In this document: piece by piece, positions 39,385 through 48,549 of the stretch
Layout of the letters: every line of letters starts with the position of its first letter
Numbering within the stretch: position 1 is the first letter of the stretch
Origin: Schwartzia sp. (in: firmicutes)
Lineage (GTDB): Bacteria; Bacillota; Negativicutes; Selenomonadales; Selenomonadaceae
Direction of reading: 5' to 3'
Assembly (NCBI GenBank): GCA_017480545.1
Contig: JAFVAI010000030.1
Location: 1-52,267 of the forward strand
DNA: 52,267 bases
The notes under the pieces: generated by a model
Database searches by the model: none
The model's input: only the letters and a program-made list of their open reading frames with translations
What the model was told of the DNA's origin: nothing
Made by a program: the position numbers and the translations under genes

Positions 39385-42300
39385 ATGGCATCGGGCGATC
39401 ACGTCATCGACATAATCATTGAAACTTCTGACCGGACGGGCGGCGGACTGAAAAGCGCTCAGGAAAAACTCTTGCGCTTCGACCAAGCTGTCCAAAGGAC
39501 ACAGGTTCGGATGCGGCAAATGGCGAATCAGACGTTTCGTGTAACTCTTGACGCTATTGACCGTGTTACGCCGCAAGGAACGAAAATCAATTCTTTCCTC
39601 CGAGGCATAACCGGACGTGCCTACCGCTTTACCGTCGGCATTATCGACAGAACGACATCTGGTATTCGTTCTCTCGAATCACGCCTTGGGCGGCTCACGG
39701 CGAAAGCCTATAACGTCACCATGAACCTTCGCGGGTCAGCAGCGAGGGGGCTTCGCAATATGGCTGACAGCGCACTCGGCGCGGCTACCGGCATGACTAT
39801 GAATATGGCTGCGGGAGCCGGGATCGGGTACGGCATTTATGACACAGTGCAGACATACAAAAACTTCGAGCAGCAAATGAGTACGGTCGGGGCAATTCGA
39901 GGTCTCGACAACAGCTCGGAGGCGATGCAAGCCTTGACTGCAAAGGCAAAAGAAATGGGCGCGACGACCGTTTTCTCGGCTACGCAAGCAGGCAAGGCAT
40001 TTGAGTATATGGCTATGGCTGGTTGGGATACCGATCAAATGATGGGTGGCATCGAAGGCATTATGAATCTTGCTGCGGCATCCGGCGAAGACCTCGGACG
40101 CGTATCGGACATTGTAACTGACGCGTTGACGGCTTTTGGCATGGAAGCGAGTGAATCAGGAAGATTCGCAGATGTGCTGGCTATGGCAGCATCAAACTCG
40201 AACACAAACGTCGGCATGATGGGCGAAACATTCCAGTATGTTGCTCCTCTCGCTGGCGCTCTGAAATATAGTATTGAGGATGTCGCACTCGCGACTGGCC
40301 TCATGGCGAATGCGGGTATCAAAGGCGAAAAAGCCGGTACTTCCCTTCGCTACACATTTACGCAACTCCTCGATCCGCCAAAAGATGCGGCAGAAGCGCT
40401 CGACAAAATGGACGTTTCTCTTAAAAATGCAGACGGTTCTATGCGGCCTTTGCGTTCGGTGCTCACTGATTTACGAGCAGGATTCGCCAAAATGACCGAC
40501 GCGGAAAAAGCTGAGAACGCGGAAAAGATTGCTGGCGTTCACGCAATGTCGGGTTTCCTCGCCATGATGAATGCGTCAGAGGAAAGCGTAAATAAAATGA
40601 CGGAAGCGGTGGACAACGCATCCGGAGCTGCCGAAAGAATGGCAAAATTGCGGCTCGATAATTTGTCCGGCGATCTCACGCTGTTGAGCAGTGCTTGGGA
40701 ATCCTTGCAACTTTCCCTCATGGAAGGCAAAGGCGCAGATGGACTGCGGGCGTTTGTGCAAGGTGTCCGGGCAGATGTCGAAAAGTTGCACGGGTACATT
40801 GAAAAAGGTTTCGGTATCAAGGAAGCCGGACAATTTGTCCTCGACATTATCGGACAGCTCACGAGGAAATTCATGGAGCTGGACGGCATTGGTTCCATAC
40901 TCGCGGGAGGCGCGTTGGCGGCAGGGCTGTATAAAATCGCAAACCTCTCGCGAAAGGCGATGGGAGCATTACGGGCAGCTGGTGAGGGACCGCTCGGAGG
41001 TGCAATGGCTCCCGGCGGCGGAATGGGTGGTTTCGGCGGTGCGCTTTCTTCCATGACTGTCAATGCCAATTCTGTCATTGTAAACGGCGGTTCCGTCGCG
41101 GGCGGATCGAAAGTTCTCATGCCTGATGGAAAGCCGTATCCGGGCAAAGGCGGGCAAGCGCCAAACACTCCTCCACAGCAGCAACCGGCTCCCGCTGGCG
41201 GTATGAATACTTGGGGCAAAGGCTGGGGAATTGGCGGTGCTGTTGTAGGCGGCGTTATAGGCTATGCGAATTACCAAAGCACCCAAGATTATAACGCTCA
41301 AATGCTCGAAGAAGCAGATTGGCGAATCCACGAAGCAAAGGAAAGCGGCGACGATACCGAATATGCAAATGCACTGGATTACAAAGCGGCAGTCGAAGCG
41401 CAGAACTTCGAGAGAGAAGTGGTCGCGAGCGGCGAAGCGATCGGCGGTGTAATTGGCGCTGGCGTTGGCGCATACCTCGGCGGACCGGCTGGAATGGCAA
41501 TCGGTGAAGCGATTGGCTCCTATGCTGGAGGTGCTTTCGGAAAGCATCTTGCTGACAGGCCGGAAGAAATGAAGCAAGAGATTCACAGCGAAGAAGGACA
41601 CATTGACGACGGCATCGGCATCCGTGCGTGGAAGAACGACGAAACAGATCGTGTATATTACGACGCTGCAACCGGCAAAATTTCAGGCGGCGCGGATTAC
41701 GTCACGATGGACATTCCACAGGAAGAACAGGCCATGTGGGAACCCATCGACGAAATGAGCGCGGAGCAAACTTCAGCGGCGTGGAATACGCTGTGGAGCG
41801 GCATGGTGGATTCGGTGCGAGAGGAGCTGCAAGCGGCACAAGCTGAACTCGATGGGTTTAAGGTTGCGACACATGACGCAGCAAAAGAATCCGCCGACGC
41901 AATGAAGTCAGACTTCATTGAACCGACAAAGGCAGCGAATACGGAAGCTGCTAGTGCAATGCGAGATGAAAACGTCAAAGCCGCAACCGATTCCATCAGT
42001 GCTTGGGACGGCTTTGCGAGCGGCGTGGTCGAGGACGCGAGAGAAAACTTGGCGGCTGTTCAAGCCGAAATGGATGGCGTGAAAGCGGCAGCGCAAGAAA
42101 CAGCCATTGAATCCGCGAATACCATGAAGTCAGACTTCATCGAACCGACAAGGGCGGCAAACACGGAGGCGGCTGCGGCGATGCGGAATGAATCTGTCGC
42201 GGCGGCAAACGAGACAAAGAGCGCGTGGAGCGGCATCGCAAGCTGGATTTCCTCGCTGTTCTCCTTTGGCGGCGGAAAGAGCGAAGCTGTCCCGCATGCG

Positions 42301-43140
42301 GCTACTGGCAAAATTTCAGGCGGCGCGGATTCCGTCACGCAGGACTTTTCGCAGGAAGAAATTGATTCTTGGGAACCCATCGACGAAATGAGCGCGGAGC
42401 AAACTTCAGCGGCGTGGAATACGCTGTGGAGCGGCATGGTGGATTCGGTGCGAGAGGAGCTGCAAGCGGCACAAGCTGAACTGGACGGCTTCAAGGCGGC
42501 GGCGCATGATGCCGCGCAAGAATCAACAGAAGCGATGAAGTCTGAGTTCATCGAGCCGACGAAAGCGGCAAATACGGAAGCCGCAGGTGCGATGCGAGAT
42601 GAAAACGTCAAAGCCGCAACCGATTCCATCAGTGCTTGGGATGGATTTGCAAGCAGCATCAGCTCGTTTTTCTCGTCTTTGTTCTCTTTTGGCGGCGGAA
42701 AAAGCGAGGCCGTCCCGCATGCGGCTGGCGGTATTTTCAGCAACGCACACCTCGGCCTCGTAGCGGAAGACGGGCCAGAGGCGATTATCCCTTTGAGCGC
42801 AAACCAACGCGGCAGGGCGCTGGACATCCTCGACAGCATCATGCCGATGCTTGGCACGGATGAAACGGATACGGGCGGCTATTCTTTCCCAACCGGCGGA
42901 ACAGCACCGGCTGTTTCCGTTTCGGAAGGTTCAGGCGGCGGTGGCGGAACGCCAGCAATCACAATTAACATCGGCGGGTTGAGCCAGACAATCACCTTGA
43001 ATGGCGAAGACGCATCCAGCGTTGACGCCATCAGGAACTATCTGACAGAGAACATGGAGCAGCTGGCAGACCAGCTCAGCGGCATGATTGGCGAAAAGGT
43101 CAACGACATTTGGAACAATCAGGCGCTTGTGACGGGATAA
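39385..43140 (+). CDS. Tape measure protein
   Basis: A 1251-residue protein. The TP901-like core (about residues 145-400: MSTVGAIRGLDNSSEAM ... ALATGLMANAGIKGEKAGTS) is followed by hydrophobic segments and a repeat-rich helical C-terminal half. The region around residues 765-1110 contains duplicated units. The tape measure sets tail length and is ejected into the cell. AAGGAGGTAGG precedes the ATG. Confidence 0.95.
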   Translation: MASGDHVIDIIIETSDRTGGGLKSAQEKLLRFDQAVQRTQVRMRQMANQTFRVTLDAIDRVTPQGTKINSFLRGITGRAYRFTVGIIDRTTSGIRSLESRLGRLTAKAYNVTMNLRGSAARGLRNMADSALGAATGMTMNMAAGAGIGYGIYDTVQTYKNFEQQMSTVGAIRGLDNSSEAMQALTAKAKEMGATTVFSATQAGKAFEYMAMAGWDTDQMMGGIEGIMNLAAASGEDLGRVSDIVTDALTAFGMEASESGRFADVLAMAASNSNTNVGMMGETFQYVAPLAGALKYSIEDVALATGLMANAGIKGEKAGTSLRYTFTQLLDPPKDAAEALDKMDVSLKNADGSMRPLRSVLTDLRAGFAKMTDAEKAENAEKIAGVHAMSGFLAMMNASEESVNKMTEAVDNASGAAERMAKLRLDNLSGDLTLLSSAWESLQLSLMEGKGADGLRAFVQGVRADVEKLHGYIEKGFGIKEAGQFVLDIIGQLTRKFMELDGIGSILAGGALAAGLYKIANLSRKAMGALRAAGEGPLGGAMAPGGGMGGFGGALSSMTVNANSVIVNGGSVAGGSKVLMPDGKPYPGKGGQAPNTPPQQQPAPAGGMNTWGKGWGIGGAVVGGVIGYANYQSTQDYNAQMLEEADWRIHEAKESGDDTEYANALDYKAAVEAQNFEREVVASGEAIGGVIGAGVGAYLGGPAGMAIGEAIGSYAGGAFGKHLADRPEEMKQEIHSEEGHIDDGIGIRAWKNDETDRVYYDAATGKISGGADYVTMDIPQEEQAMWEPIDEMSAEQTSAAWNTLWSGMVDSVREELQAAQAELDGFKVATHDAAKESADAMKSDFIEPTKAANTEAASAMRDENVKAATDSISAWDGFASGVVEDARENLAAVQAEMDGVKAAAQETAIESANTMKSDFIEPTRAANTEAAAAMRNESVAAANETKSAWSGIASWISSLFSFGGGKSEAVPHAATGKISGGADSVTQDFSQEEIDSWEPIDEMSAEQTSAAWNTLWSGMVDSVREELQAAQAELDGFKAAAHDAAQESTEAMKSEFIEPTKAANTEAAGAMRDENVKAATDSISAWDGFASSISSFFSSLFSFGGGKSEAVPHAAGGIFSNAHLGLVAEDGPEAIIPLSANQRGRALDILDSIMPMLGTDETDTGGYSFPTGGTAPAVSVSEGSGGGGGTPAITINIGGLSQTITLNGEDASSVDAIRNYLTENMEQLADQLSGMIGEKVNDIWNNQALVTG
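41668..42730 (+). repeat. Internal 633-bp in-frame duplication in the tape measure gene
   Basis: A 113-bp block (41737-41849) is identical to 42370-42482, and a 50-bp block (41959-42008) is identical to 42592-42641; both pairs are exactly 633 bp (211 codons) apart. The motif GKISGGAD recurs at the same spacing. Within one unit are further related segments (KSDFIEPTKAANTEA), so there are three related helices in all. Confidence 0.88.
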
Positions 43141-43154
43141 GGAGGTGAGCCGGA

Positions 43155-43973
43155 ATGCCGTTCAACTTGAACAACACAGTGGGAAACATTTTACGCGGGC
43201 ATAGCGTAAGGTCATCCGTTTTGTCCGGGCTTGCGGCGTCGGGCCTCTCCGGGCCGCTTCGCTCCGTTGTCATGGCACTGCGGGAGAAAAGGTCGGCGGC
43301 TGACGTTTACATCACGGAGATTGATACGGGCGAACGCATCCAACTGGCTTATGTGCCGGAAAAGGTCACGGGCAGGGATTCCGCCCGCTTCCAGTCCTAC
43401 AACATCATCGAGCGCGGCGAGGTCAAAATCCCGAAGGGCGAAAACCTGAAAGAGATTTCATGGGATGCTATCCTGCCCGGGGAAGGTATGACAGACTACG
43501 CTTTTATCAAGTCCTACGCATGGCGCAAGCCGGAAGCCGTCATACGCCTGTGGAGCCGATGGAAAAGCGAAGGCTCGAAGCTGAACATCCTCATCACGCA
43601 AACCGGAATCAACCAAAGCGTTTATCTGCAAGATTTCAGCGCAACGCCGGAGGGCGCGATGGGAAATTTCCGATACCACATCTCCTTCATCGAGGCGAAA
43701 GACTTGGTGGTGAAAACGGTGGAGGAAGTGGACGCGGAAAACGCGATTGCGGAAGCGGAGGAAGCGGGAAATGGGGAAGCCCTGCCGGAACTGAACGACC
43801 GGGCAATGCCGCCTCTCCCATCGACCACGCCCTTCGGCATGGACGAAACCTTGTGGGAAGTGGCGCAGTCCACCCTCGGAAGCGGCGCGAAATGGATCGA
43901 GCTTGCGGGGATGAACCCGGACATTCGGGACGTGGAAAACATACCCGCAGGGACGGTGTTGAACATCCGATAG
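43155..43973 (+). CDS. LysM-containing baseplate protein (XkdP-like)
   Basis: A 272-residue protein. Strand-rich N-terminal domain (SADVYITEIDTGERIQLAYVPE) and a C-terminal LysM-like segment (ETLWEVAQSTLGSGAKWIELAGMNPDI ... IPAGTVLNIR). It lies after the tape measure, as XkdP does. The LysM may bind peptidoglycan on injection. Confidence 0.9.
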   Translation: MPFNLNNTVGNILRGHSVRSSVLSGLAASGLSGPLRSVVMALREKRSAADVYITEIDTGERIQLAYVPEKVTGRDSARFQSYNIIERGEVKIPKGENLKEISWDAILPGEGMTDYAFIKSYAWRKPEAVIRLWSRWKSEGSKLNILITQTGINQSVYLQDFSATPEGAMGNFRYHISFIEAKDLVVKTVEEVDAENAIAEAEEAGNGEALPELNDRAMPPLPSTTPFGMDETLWEVAQSTLGSGAKWIELAGMNPDIRDVENIPAGTVLNIR

Positions 43974-43989
43974 AAGGAGCGGCGCAGCT

Positions 43990-45057
43990 ATGATTGACCT
44001 GAGCAAAATCACTTACCGGCTTGTCGGCGTTACGGAGGACGGGACGCAAATCGACCTTACGCCGATTGCGACGAAGCTGGGCTGGGAGGAAGGGGAGAAC
44101 GAGCTTGCGGCCCGTGTTTCTGTGAAGATTTACAACGGGGAATATCAGGGCAAGCTCATCTCCGAGATTGTCCAGCCGGGTATGCCGCTGTTCGTTTATT
44201 ACAGCATCGACGGTGCGGAATATGAAGAAGCAGTCCGGGCGACAGTGGAGAAGTGGCGTCCCTCCTTTTCCAACCCGGAGTCCGTCTTGGACATCACCGC
44301 CTACGATATGTTGAACGCCCTGCGGCACAATCAGGACAACAAGCATTACCGCGACGGGACTGGCACGAAAGCCATCATCACCGACATTTTCGATAGCTGG
44401 GGCATCCCTTATGACTATCATGGACCGGACGTGCAGCACGGGAAAACAGACTTCAAGCGGCGTTACCTCTCGGACATGATTCTGACCGCTTTGAAAGAAG
44501 CCAAGCAGAAAGGCGCAGGCGTGTATTTCGCACGGGCGAAAGAGGGCGTCGTCGAGATTATCCCACGTGGTACGAATGAAACAGTGTATCACTTCGATGA
44601 AGCGGACAATGCCATTTCTGTATCGGATTCATTCGACGCGTCAAAGATTGTCACCTGCGTAATCATCGTCGGCAAGAGTGACGAGGAAGGCCATCAGTCA
44701 GTCGAAGCTACGGTAAACGGCAAGACTGAATACGGGCATCGGCAAATCATATACGAAATGCCGAAAGACAAGTCGTTGGACGAGGCAACCAAGACAGCGA
44801 ATGAAATGCTGAAAGAGAAAGGTTCGCTGGATCGGAAAACAACGCTGACGGCTCCCGACCTCCCGCTGCTCCGAAAGGGCGACAAAATCCGCGTCCGTGC
44901 GGCGACGGTGAACGGATTTTTCTTTGTGAAGTCCATTCGCCACAACGCCGAAGACCAGAGAATGACGCTGGACATCGACGAAGACAAGGAAGAAAACAGC
45001 TCGGAGATTGACACCAACGCCAGCGACGAATCCTCGGAGGATGGTGACGAATCGTGA
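43990..45057 (+). CDS. Baseplate hub protein, XkdQ/late control gpD-like
   Basis: A 355-residue protein: SKITYRLVGVTEDGTQIDLT, DGTGTKAIITDIFDSWGIPYDYH, LKGD-like. Fits XkdQ, which forms the hub beneath the tail tube. The C-terminal tail is Glu/Ser-rich (ENSSEIDTNASDESSEDG). Overlaps the next gene by 4 bp. Confidence 0.88.
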   Translation: MIDLSKITYRLVGVTEDGTQIDLTPIATKLGWEEGENELAARVSVKIYNGEYQGKLISEIVQPGMPLFVYYSIDGAEYEEAVRATVEKWRPSFSNPESVLDITAYDMLNALRHNQDNKHYRDGTGTKAIITDIFDSWGIPYDYHGPDVQHGKTDFKRRYLSDMILTALKEAKQKGAGVYFARAKEGVVEIIPRGTNETVYHFDEADNAISVSDSFDASKIVTCVIIVGKSDEEGHQSVEATVNGKTEYGHRQIIYEMPKDKSLDEATKTANEMLKEKGSLDRKTTLTAPDLPLLRKGDKIRVRAATVNGFFFVKSIRHNAEDQRMTLDIDEDKEENSSEIDTNASDESSEDGDES

Positions 45058-45464
45058 GCAAAGAAGGAAACCCCGGCGCAAATAAGCTGGCGAAAGTCTT
45101 CAAGAGCATGATGGGAAAAATGGCAGACCAGCCGCTTGTTTTGGACTTCGGAATCATCGGGCAGGATTACAGCCTGACGACGAACACCTTTCCGCGCCCG
45201 TTGGCGCAGGATGAGTACAGCGTGTGCAGGAGCGTAACCTACAATCCCGGTGTTCCGCTGACCGAAACGTATTTTGACGGTCTGCACGGACACCCGGACG
45301 CGGGTTATGCAGGGGCACACATCAACAAAGTGCGGCTTCCGAAGAAGATGCACTGGATCAAGCCGGGGGACAAAGTGCTGGTCGCTTGGGTGCAGAACGA
45401 GGCGGTCGTTATCGACCTCGTTTACAGTGCAGAAACCATAGGCCAGCAAGAGCCGGACTATTAA
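45054..45464 (+). CDS. XkdR / DUF2577-like baseplate protein
   Basis: A 136-residue protein: N-terminal helix GANKLAKVFKSMMGKMADQ, then a beta part (DFGIIGQDYSLTTNTF) and HWIKPGDKVLVAWVQNEAVVIDLVY, matching the OB-like DUF2577/XkdR. It is translationally coupled to XkdQ. Confidence 0.85.
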   Translation: MSKEGNPGANKLAKVFKSMMGKMADQPLVLDFGIIGQDYSLTTNTFPRPLAQDEYSVCRSVTYNPGVPLTETYFDGLHGHPDAGYAGAHINKVRLPKKMHWIKPGDKVLVAWVQNEAVVIDLVYSAETIGQQEPDY

Positions 45465-45479
45465 GGAGGCAGACGGGAA

Positions 45480-45848
45480 ATGGAAATTGCAATCAAGGGA
45501 AAGCCGGAGAACACACATTCCTCCGTCACGCTGACGGAAAAGGAAGCGCACTGCATCGCACGGCTGCTGCAAGGCGCGTTTTTCGGCGAGAGAAACGGCG
45601 GAAATGTTCTCGCGGCTTGCGCCTTCTGCAAGTTCAAATGCTTCGATGAAAAATGCGCGGATGAAACACGCAAAAAAGCGCCGTGGTTTTTCAGGGAAGT
45701 CCGGCAGACACTTGAATCAAAGACGGGCGTGGATTTAAGCCCGCGTGTTTATGGACATCTGTACGGGTGGCCGCCAATCAAAAAATTCCTGAAAAATGCC
45801 AACGAGGAGACGAAGGAATTTTGCAGGAAGTTTTTTGATGACATTTAA
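45480..45848 (+). CDS. Hypothetical Cys-cluster protein in tail module
   Basis: A 122-residue protein with a Cys cluster (CAFCKFKCFDEKC, a CxxCxxxCxxxxC pattern) and a helical C-terminal half. It interrupts the XkdR-XkdS order and sits beside the antisense gene, so the two may form a small inserted unit. AAGGAGG lies upstream. Confidence 0.7.
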   Translation: MEIAIKGKPENTHSSVTLTEKEAHCIARLLQGAFFGERNGGNVLAACAFCKFKCFDEKCADETRKKAPWFFREVRQTLESKTGVDLSPRVYGHLYGWPPIKKFLKNANEETKEFCRKFFDDI

Positions 45849-45851
45849 GGC

Positions 45852-46064
45852 TTACAGTACGTCCGGCGCGGATTCATACAAAGGGCATCCGTTGCGGCTT
45901 CGGCAGGAAGGCGCGTCCGAACAGTCGAACGTATCCTTGGTGTATGAGACAGCCGCTGTGCCGAGCGGCTGATACGGCAAAAAGGATATTCGTATTTCTT
46001 GGTTTTCGTTTTCCGTCTGCGGGCAATAGCCGGAATAGGTTTTGTAGACAGGCTGCGCACGCAT
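45852..46064 (-). CDS. Small Cys-rich antisense protein
   Basis: A 70-residue protein on the minus strand with the perfect site AAGGAGGTGATTTTG before its ATG. The sequence has C14, C48, C54 and C60 in the patterns YSGYCPQTE, FDCSDAPSC and NGCPLYESAP, like a zinc-binding small protein found in many Firmicutes. It is the only opposite-strand gene in the tail operon, between the Cys-cluster gene and XkdS. Confidence 0.8.
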   Translation of the reverse strand: MRAQPVYKTYSGYCPQTENENQEIRISFLPYQPLGTAAVSYTKDTFDCSDAPSCRSRNGCPLYESAPDVL

Positions 46065-46115
46065 CAAAATCACCTCCTTCTCGCGGCCCATTATATCACA
46101 AAGGAGCTGAACCCC

Positions 46116-46562
46116 ATGCCGAGCCTTTACCCGACATTCAAATTGCCAAAGATGGCGTTGCGTCAGCGAAAGCCGACAGAAAAGACGTACAAGCAAGCCC
46201 CAATGTTCGACTACGATACCGGCGATTTTGTCCGCGACGGTGCAAACCGCATCGTCATGGCGGACGGCAAAGAGGCTTATATGGAATGGTGCCTGAAGCA
46301 GTGCGTGACGGAGCGCGGCACAAAGCTGGCTTACTCGGACAAGCTCGGCGTGGAAATCGTGAAGGCGACCACGGGCGCAAGCGACCCCGCTGCCGTGCAG
46401 TCAGACATCGAACGGACCATTACGGAGGCAATCATGGCGAATCCCGCCACGGAGTATGTGCGGGATTTTAGTTTTTCGTGGGACGGCGGCGACAGCTTGG
46501 CGGTGTCGTTCAAAGTCAAAGGAAAAGAGTGGGACGAAGAAACCCTGCAAGCCGTGTATTGA
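46116..46562 (+). CDS. XkdS / DUF2634-like baseplate protein
   Basis: A 148-residue protein. TYKQAPMFDYDTGDFVRDG and the C-terminal RDFSFSWDGGDSLAVSFKVKG fit the DUF2634/gp25-like baseplate wedge group. AAGGAG precedes the ATG at 46116, which lies 52 bp from the divergent antisense gene start. Confidence 0.85.
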   Translation: MPSLYPTFKLPKMALRQRKPTEKTYKQAPMFDYDTGDFVRDGANRIVMADGKEAYMEWCLKQCVTERGTKLAYSDKLGVEIVKATTGASDPAAVQSDIERTITEAIMANPATEYVRDFSFSWDGGDSLAVSFKVKGKEWDEETLQAVY

Positions 46563-46577
46563 TGGGAGGTGTAGGCG

Positions 46578-47735
46578 GTGTCCCTTGTAGAATTTAAGTT
46601 GCCCGATTTTATCAAAGATGCGTCGGCGCGGGCAATCGAAAAGAAAATGATGGCGGCGCTTCCAAAGGACATTGACAAGACTGAGGGCGGCTTTGCTTGG
46701 GATTTGACATATCCGACCGCGTTGGAGAAATCGGAACTGCTGCAATATCATCTTGTCCTTGCGTTAAAGATGATGTTCCATATGTGGGCAGACGGCGAAT
46801 GGCTCGACCGACACGCACACGACGCTGGGCTTGTCCGCCGCGAGGCGAACAAGGCATACGGCTATGTGACGGTCACGGGCAAAGCGGGAACGGTCATTCC
46901 TGCCGGGTTTGTTTTCTCAGTGCCGTCAGACAGCGGCATCCCCGCCATCGACTTTGAGACACTGGAAGAAGTTGTGCTGCCGGACGGGGGAGAGGCCATG
47001 TTCCCGGTGCAAGCCGTGGAAGCTGGCAAAGGCTCCAACGTGGCGGCGGACACAATCACCATCATGCGAAGCCCGATGAAGGGCATCTACCATATCACGA
47101 ACGAGGAAGCCATCACGGGCGGCGCGGAAGCAGAATCCGACGATTCCCTCCGCAAGCGGGTGGATGACGCGCTGGCGGGAAAGGGAGACAGCTTTGTCGG
47201 GAACAACGCGGATTATGTGCGCTGGGCGATGGAAGTCTCCGGCGTTGGCTACGCGGTCACGATTCCCGAATACAACGGCCCGAACAGCGTCAAGGTGGTC
47301 GTCACAGACACCGATGGAATCCCTGCCAATGAGCAGATTTTGGAAAACGTGCTGCTGCACATCTTCGGCACGGACCGGAAAGACATGGACCGGCTCGCGC
47401 CTGTTGGCGTCATTGATTACGCGGTTGTTGCACCGGAGCCGGTGACGATTAACTACCGGTTCAAATTGCAGACAGAGCCGGGGGCGGACGTGGAGACCAT
47501 CAAAGAGAAGTTCAAGACCGAGCTACTGGAATACTACGCGAAAGTTTCGCAGGAGGACATGGAGGCGGAATCCAAGTACGTCCAGTACGTCCAAGCGGCA
47601 GCCATCCTCGCGCAGCAAGTACCGGGAGTGGCGGATTTCAAACGATTCCGCATGAACGGCGGGCTGGACAACATCGAGTTTCATAAAGACCAGTTCCCTG
47701 TGACGGGCGAGATCGAGGTGGAGCCGTATGAGTAA
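46578..47735 (+). CDS. Baseplate J-like protein (XkdT)
   Basis: A 385-residue protein from a GTG. It has GGFAWDLTYPTALEKSELL, LDRHAHDAGLVRREANKA, the GSNVAADTI segment and RVDDALAGKGDSFVGNNADYVRWA, all classic for baseplate J/gp47 family. It forms the wedge of the baseplate. It overlaps the next gene by 8 bp. Confidence 0.93.
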   Translation: MSLVEFKLPDFIKDASARAIEKKMMAALPKDIDKTEGGFAWDLTYPTALEKSELLQYHLVLALKMMFHMWADGEWLDRHAHDAGLVRREANKAYGYVTVTGKAGTVIPAGFVFSVPSDSGIPAIDFETLEEVVLPDGGEAMFPVQAVEAGKGSNVAADTITIMRSPMKGIYHITNEEAITGGAEAESDDSLRKRVDDALAGKGDSFVGNNADYVRWAMEVSGVGYAVTIPEYNGPNSVKVVVTDTDGIPANEQILENVLLHIFGTDRKDMDRLAPVGVIDYAVVAPEPVTINYRFKLQTEPGADVETIKEKFKTELLEYYAKVSQEDMEAESKYVQYVQAAAILAQQVPGVADFKRFRMNGGLDNIEFHKDQFPVTGEIEVEPYE

Positions 47736-48549
47736 GTTCGACATTGAAAACTTCCCGACCTCGGAAACAGCAAAGAAAATGCTTCGCCGTGTGTCGCCCA
47801 TTTACGGCAATTCCTACGTCGGCAAATGGCTCTATCAGGTGATGGGGCTGGAAATGGACGAAGCGGCGGCAATCGTCAAGAGCCTTCGGGATCAGAACTT
47901 TACGCAGACCGTCACATGGGGCATCGAATATCAGGAACACAAATACAGCATCGAGCCGGATGACAGCCTTTCGCTGGAAGAACGGCGGGCGCGGCTCTAT
48001 CGGCGCAAGACGGAAAAGTACCCGCTGAACCCAAGACGCTGCGAACTGTATTTTGAGAACGGCTGGGGCATGACCGTGGACGTGGATGAAACCTACGATT
48101 ATGGTATTTTGAAACTGTCCTTAATCAGCAGAATCCCGGAGAACGTCGTCGAAGCCATAAAGGATTTTCGCCGGATAAAGCCGTCGCATCTTTCGTTAAA
48201 ACTCGAAAGCAAGAGGGAAGTAGATTCCACAGTGTATATTGGGGCGCTTCCCTCTTTGCATAGGCGGTACACAGTGAATCCAAAATCGGCAGCCGACGCA
48301 GATATTACAGCGACGATTTACGCCAATGCGAAACCCTCGGTTCACCATCGTATCGTGGCGAACCCAGCGCGTCCCGACAACCCAAGCGTTTCGGCGACGA
48401 TTTACGTCAATGCGAAACCTTCGGCGCATCATCGCATTGTGGCAAGCCCACGAATCAAAACCATGAACGAGGCGCGAGCGACACCCCGCATAGGCGGGAA
48501 AGTCGGTGTGCATAAACGAGTAACAGAAGGAGTGATGAACAATGTCTGA
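47728..48549 (+). CDS. XkdU/YmfQ-like (DUF2313) baseplate protein with C-terminal repeats
   Basis: A 273-residue protein. Residues 1-155 resemble the DUF2313 tail protein (SPIYGNSYVGKWLYQVMGLE, LSLEERRARLYRRK). The C-terminal third has three imperfect repeats of about 28 residues (ATIYANAKPSVHHRIVANP and ATIYVNAKPSAHHRIVASP), not usual for the family. It may carry a docking or receptor-related extension. Confidence 0.82.
   Translation: MSKFDIENFPTSETAKKMLRRVSPIYGNSYVGKWLYQVMGLEMDEAAAIVKSLRDQNFTQTVTWGIEYQEHKYSIEPDDSLSLEERRARLYRRKTEKYPLNPRRCELYFENGWGMTVDVDETYDYGILKLSLISRIPENVVEAIKDFRRIKPSHLSLKLESKREVDSTVYIGALPSLHRRYTVNPKSAADADITATIYANAKPSVHHRIVANPARPDNPSVSATIYVNAKPSAHHRIVASPRIKTMNEARATPRIGGKVGVHKRVTEGVMNNV
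48310..48477 (+). repeat. Tandem 84-bp repeats in the XkdU-like gene
   Basis: GCGACGATTTACG at 48310 recurs at 48394, 84 bp (28 codons) later, with closely similar following sequence. An earlier more diverged copy lies just upstream. Confidence 0.75.
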
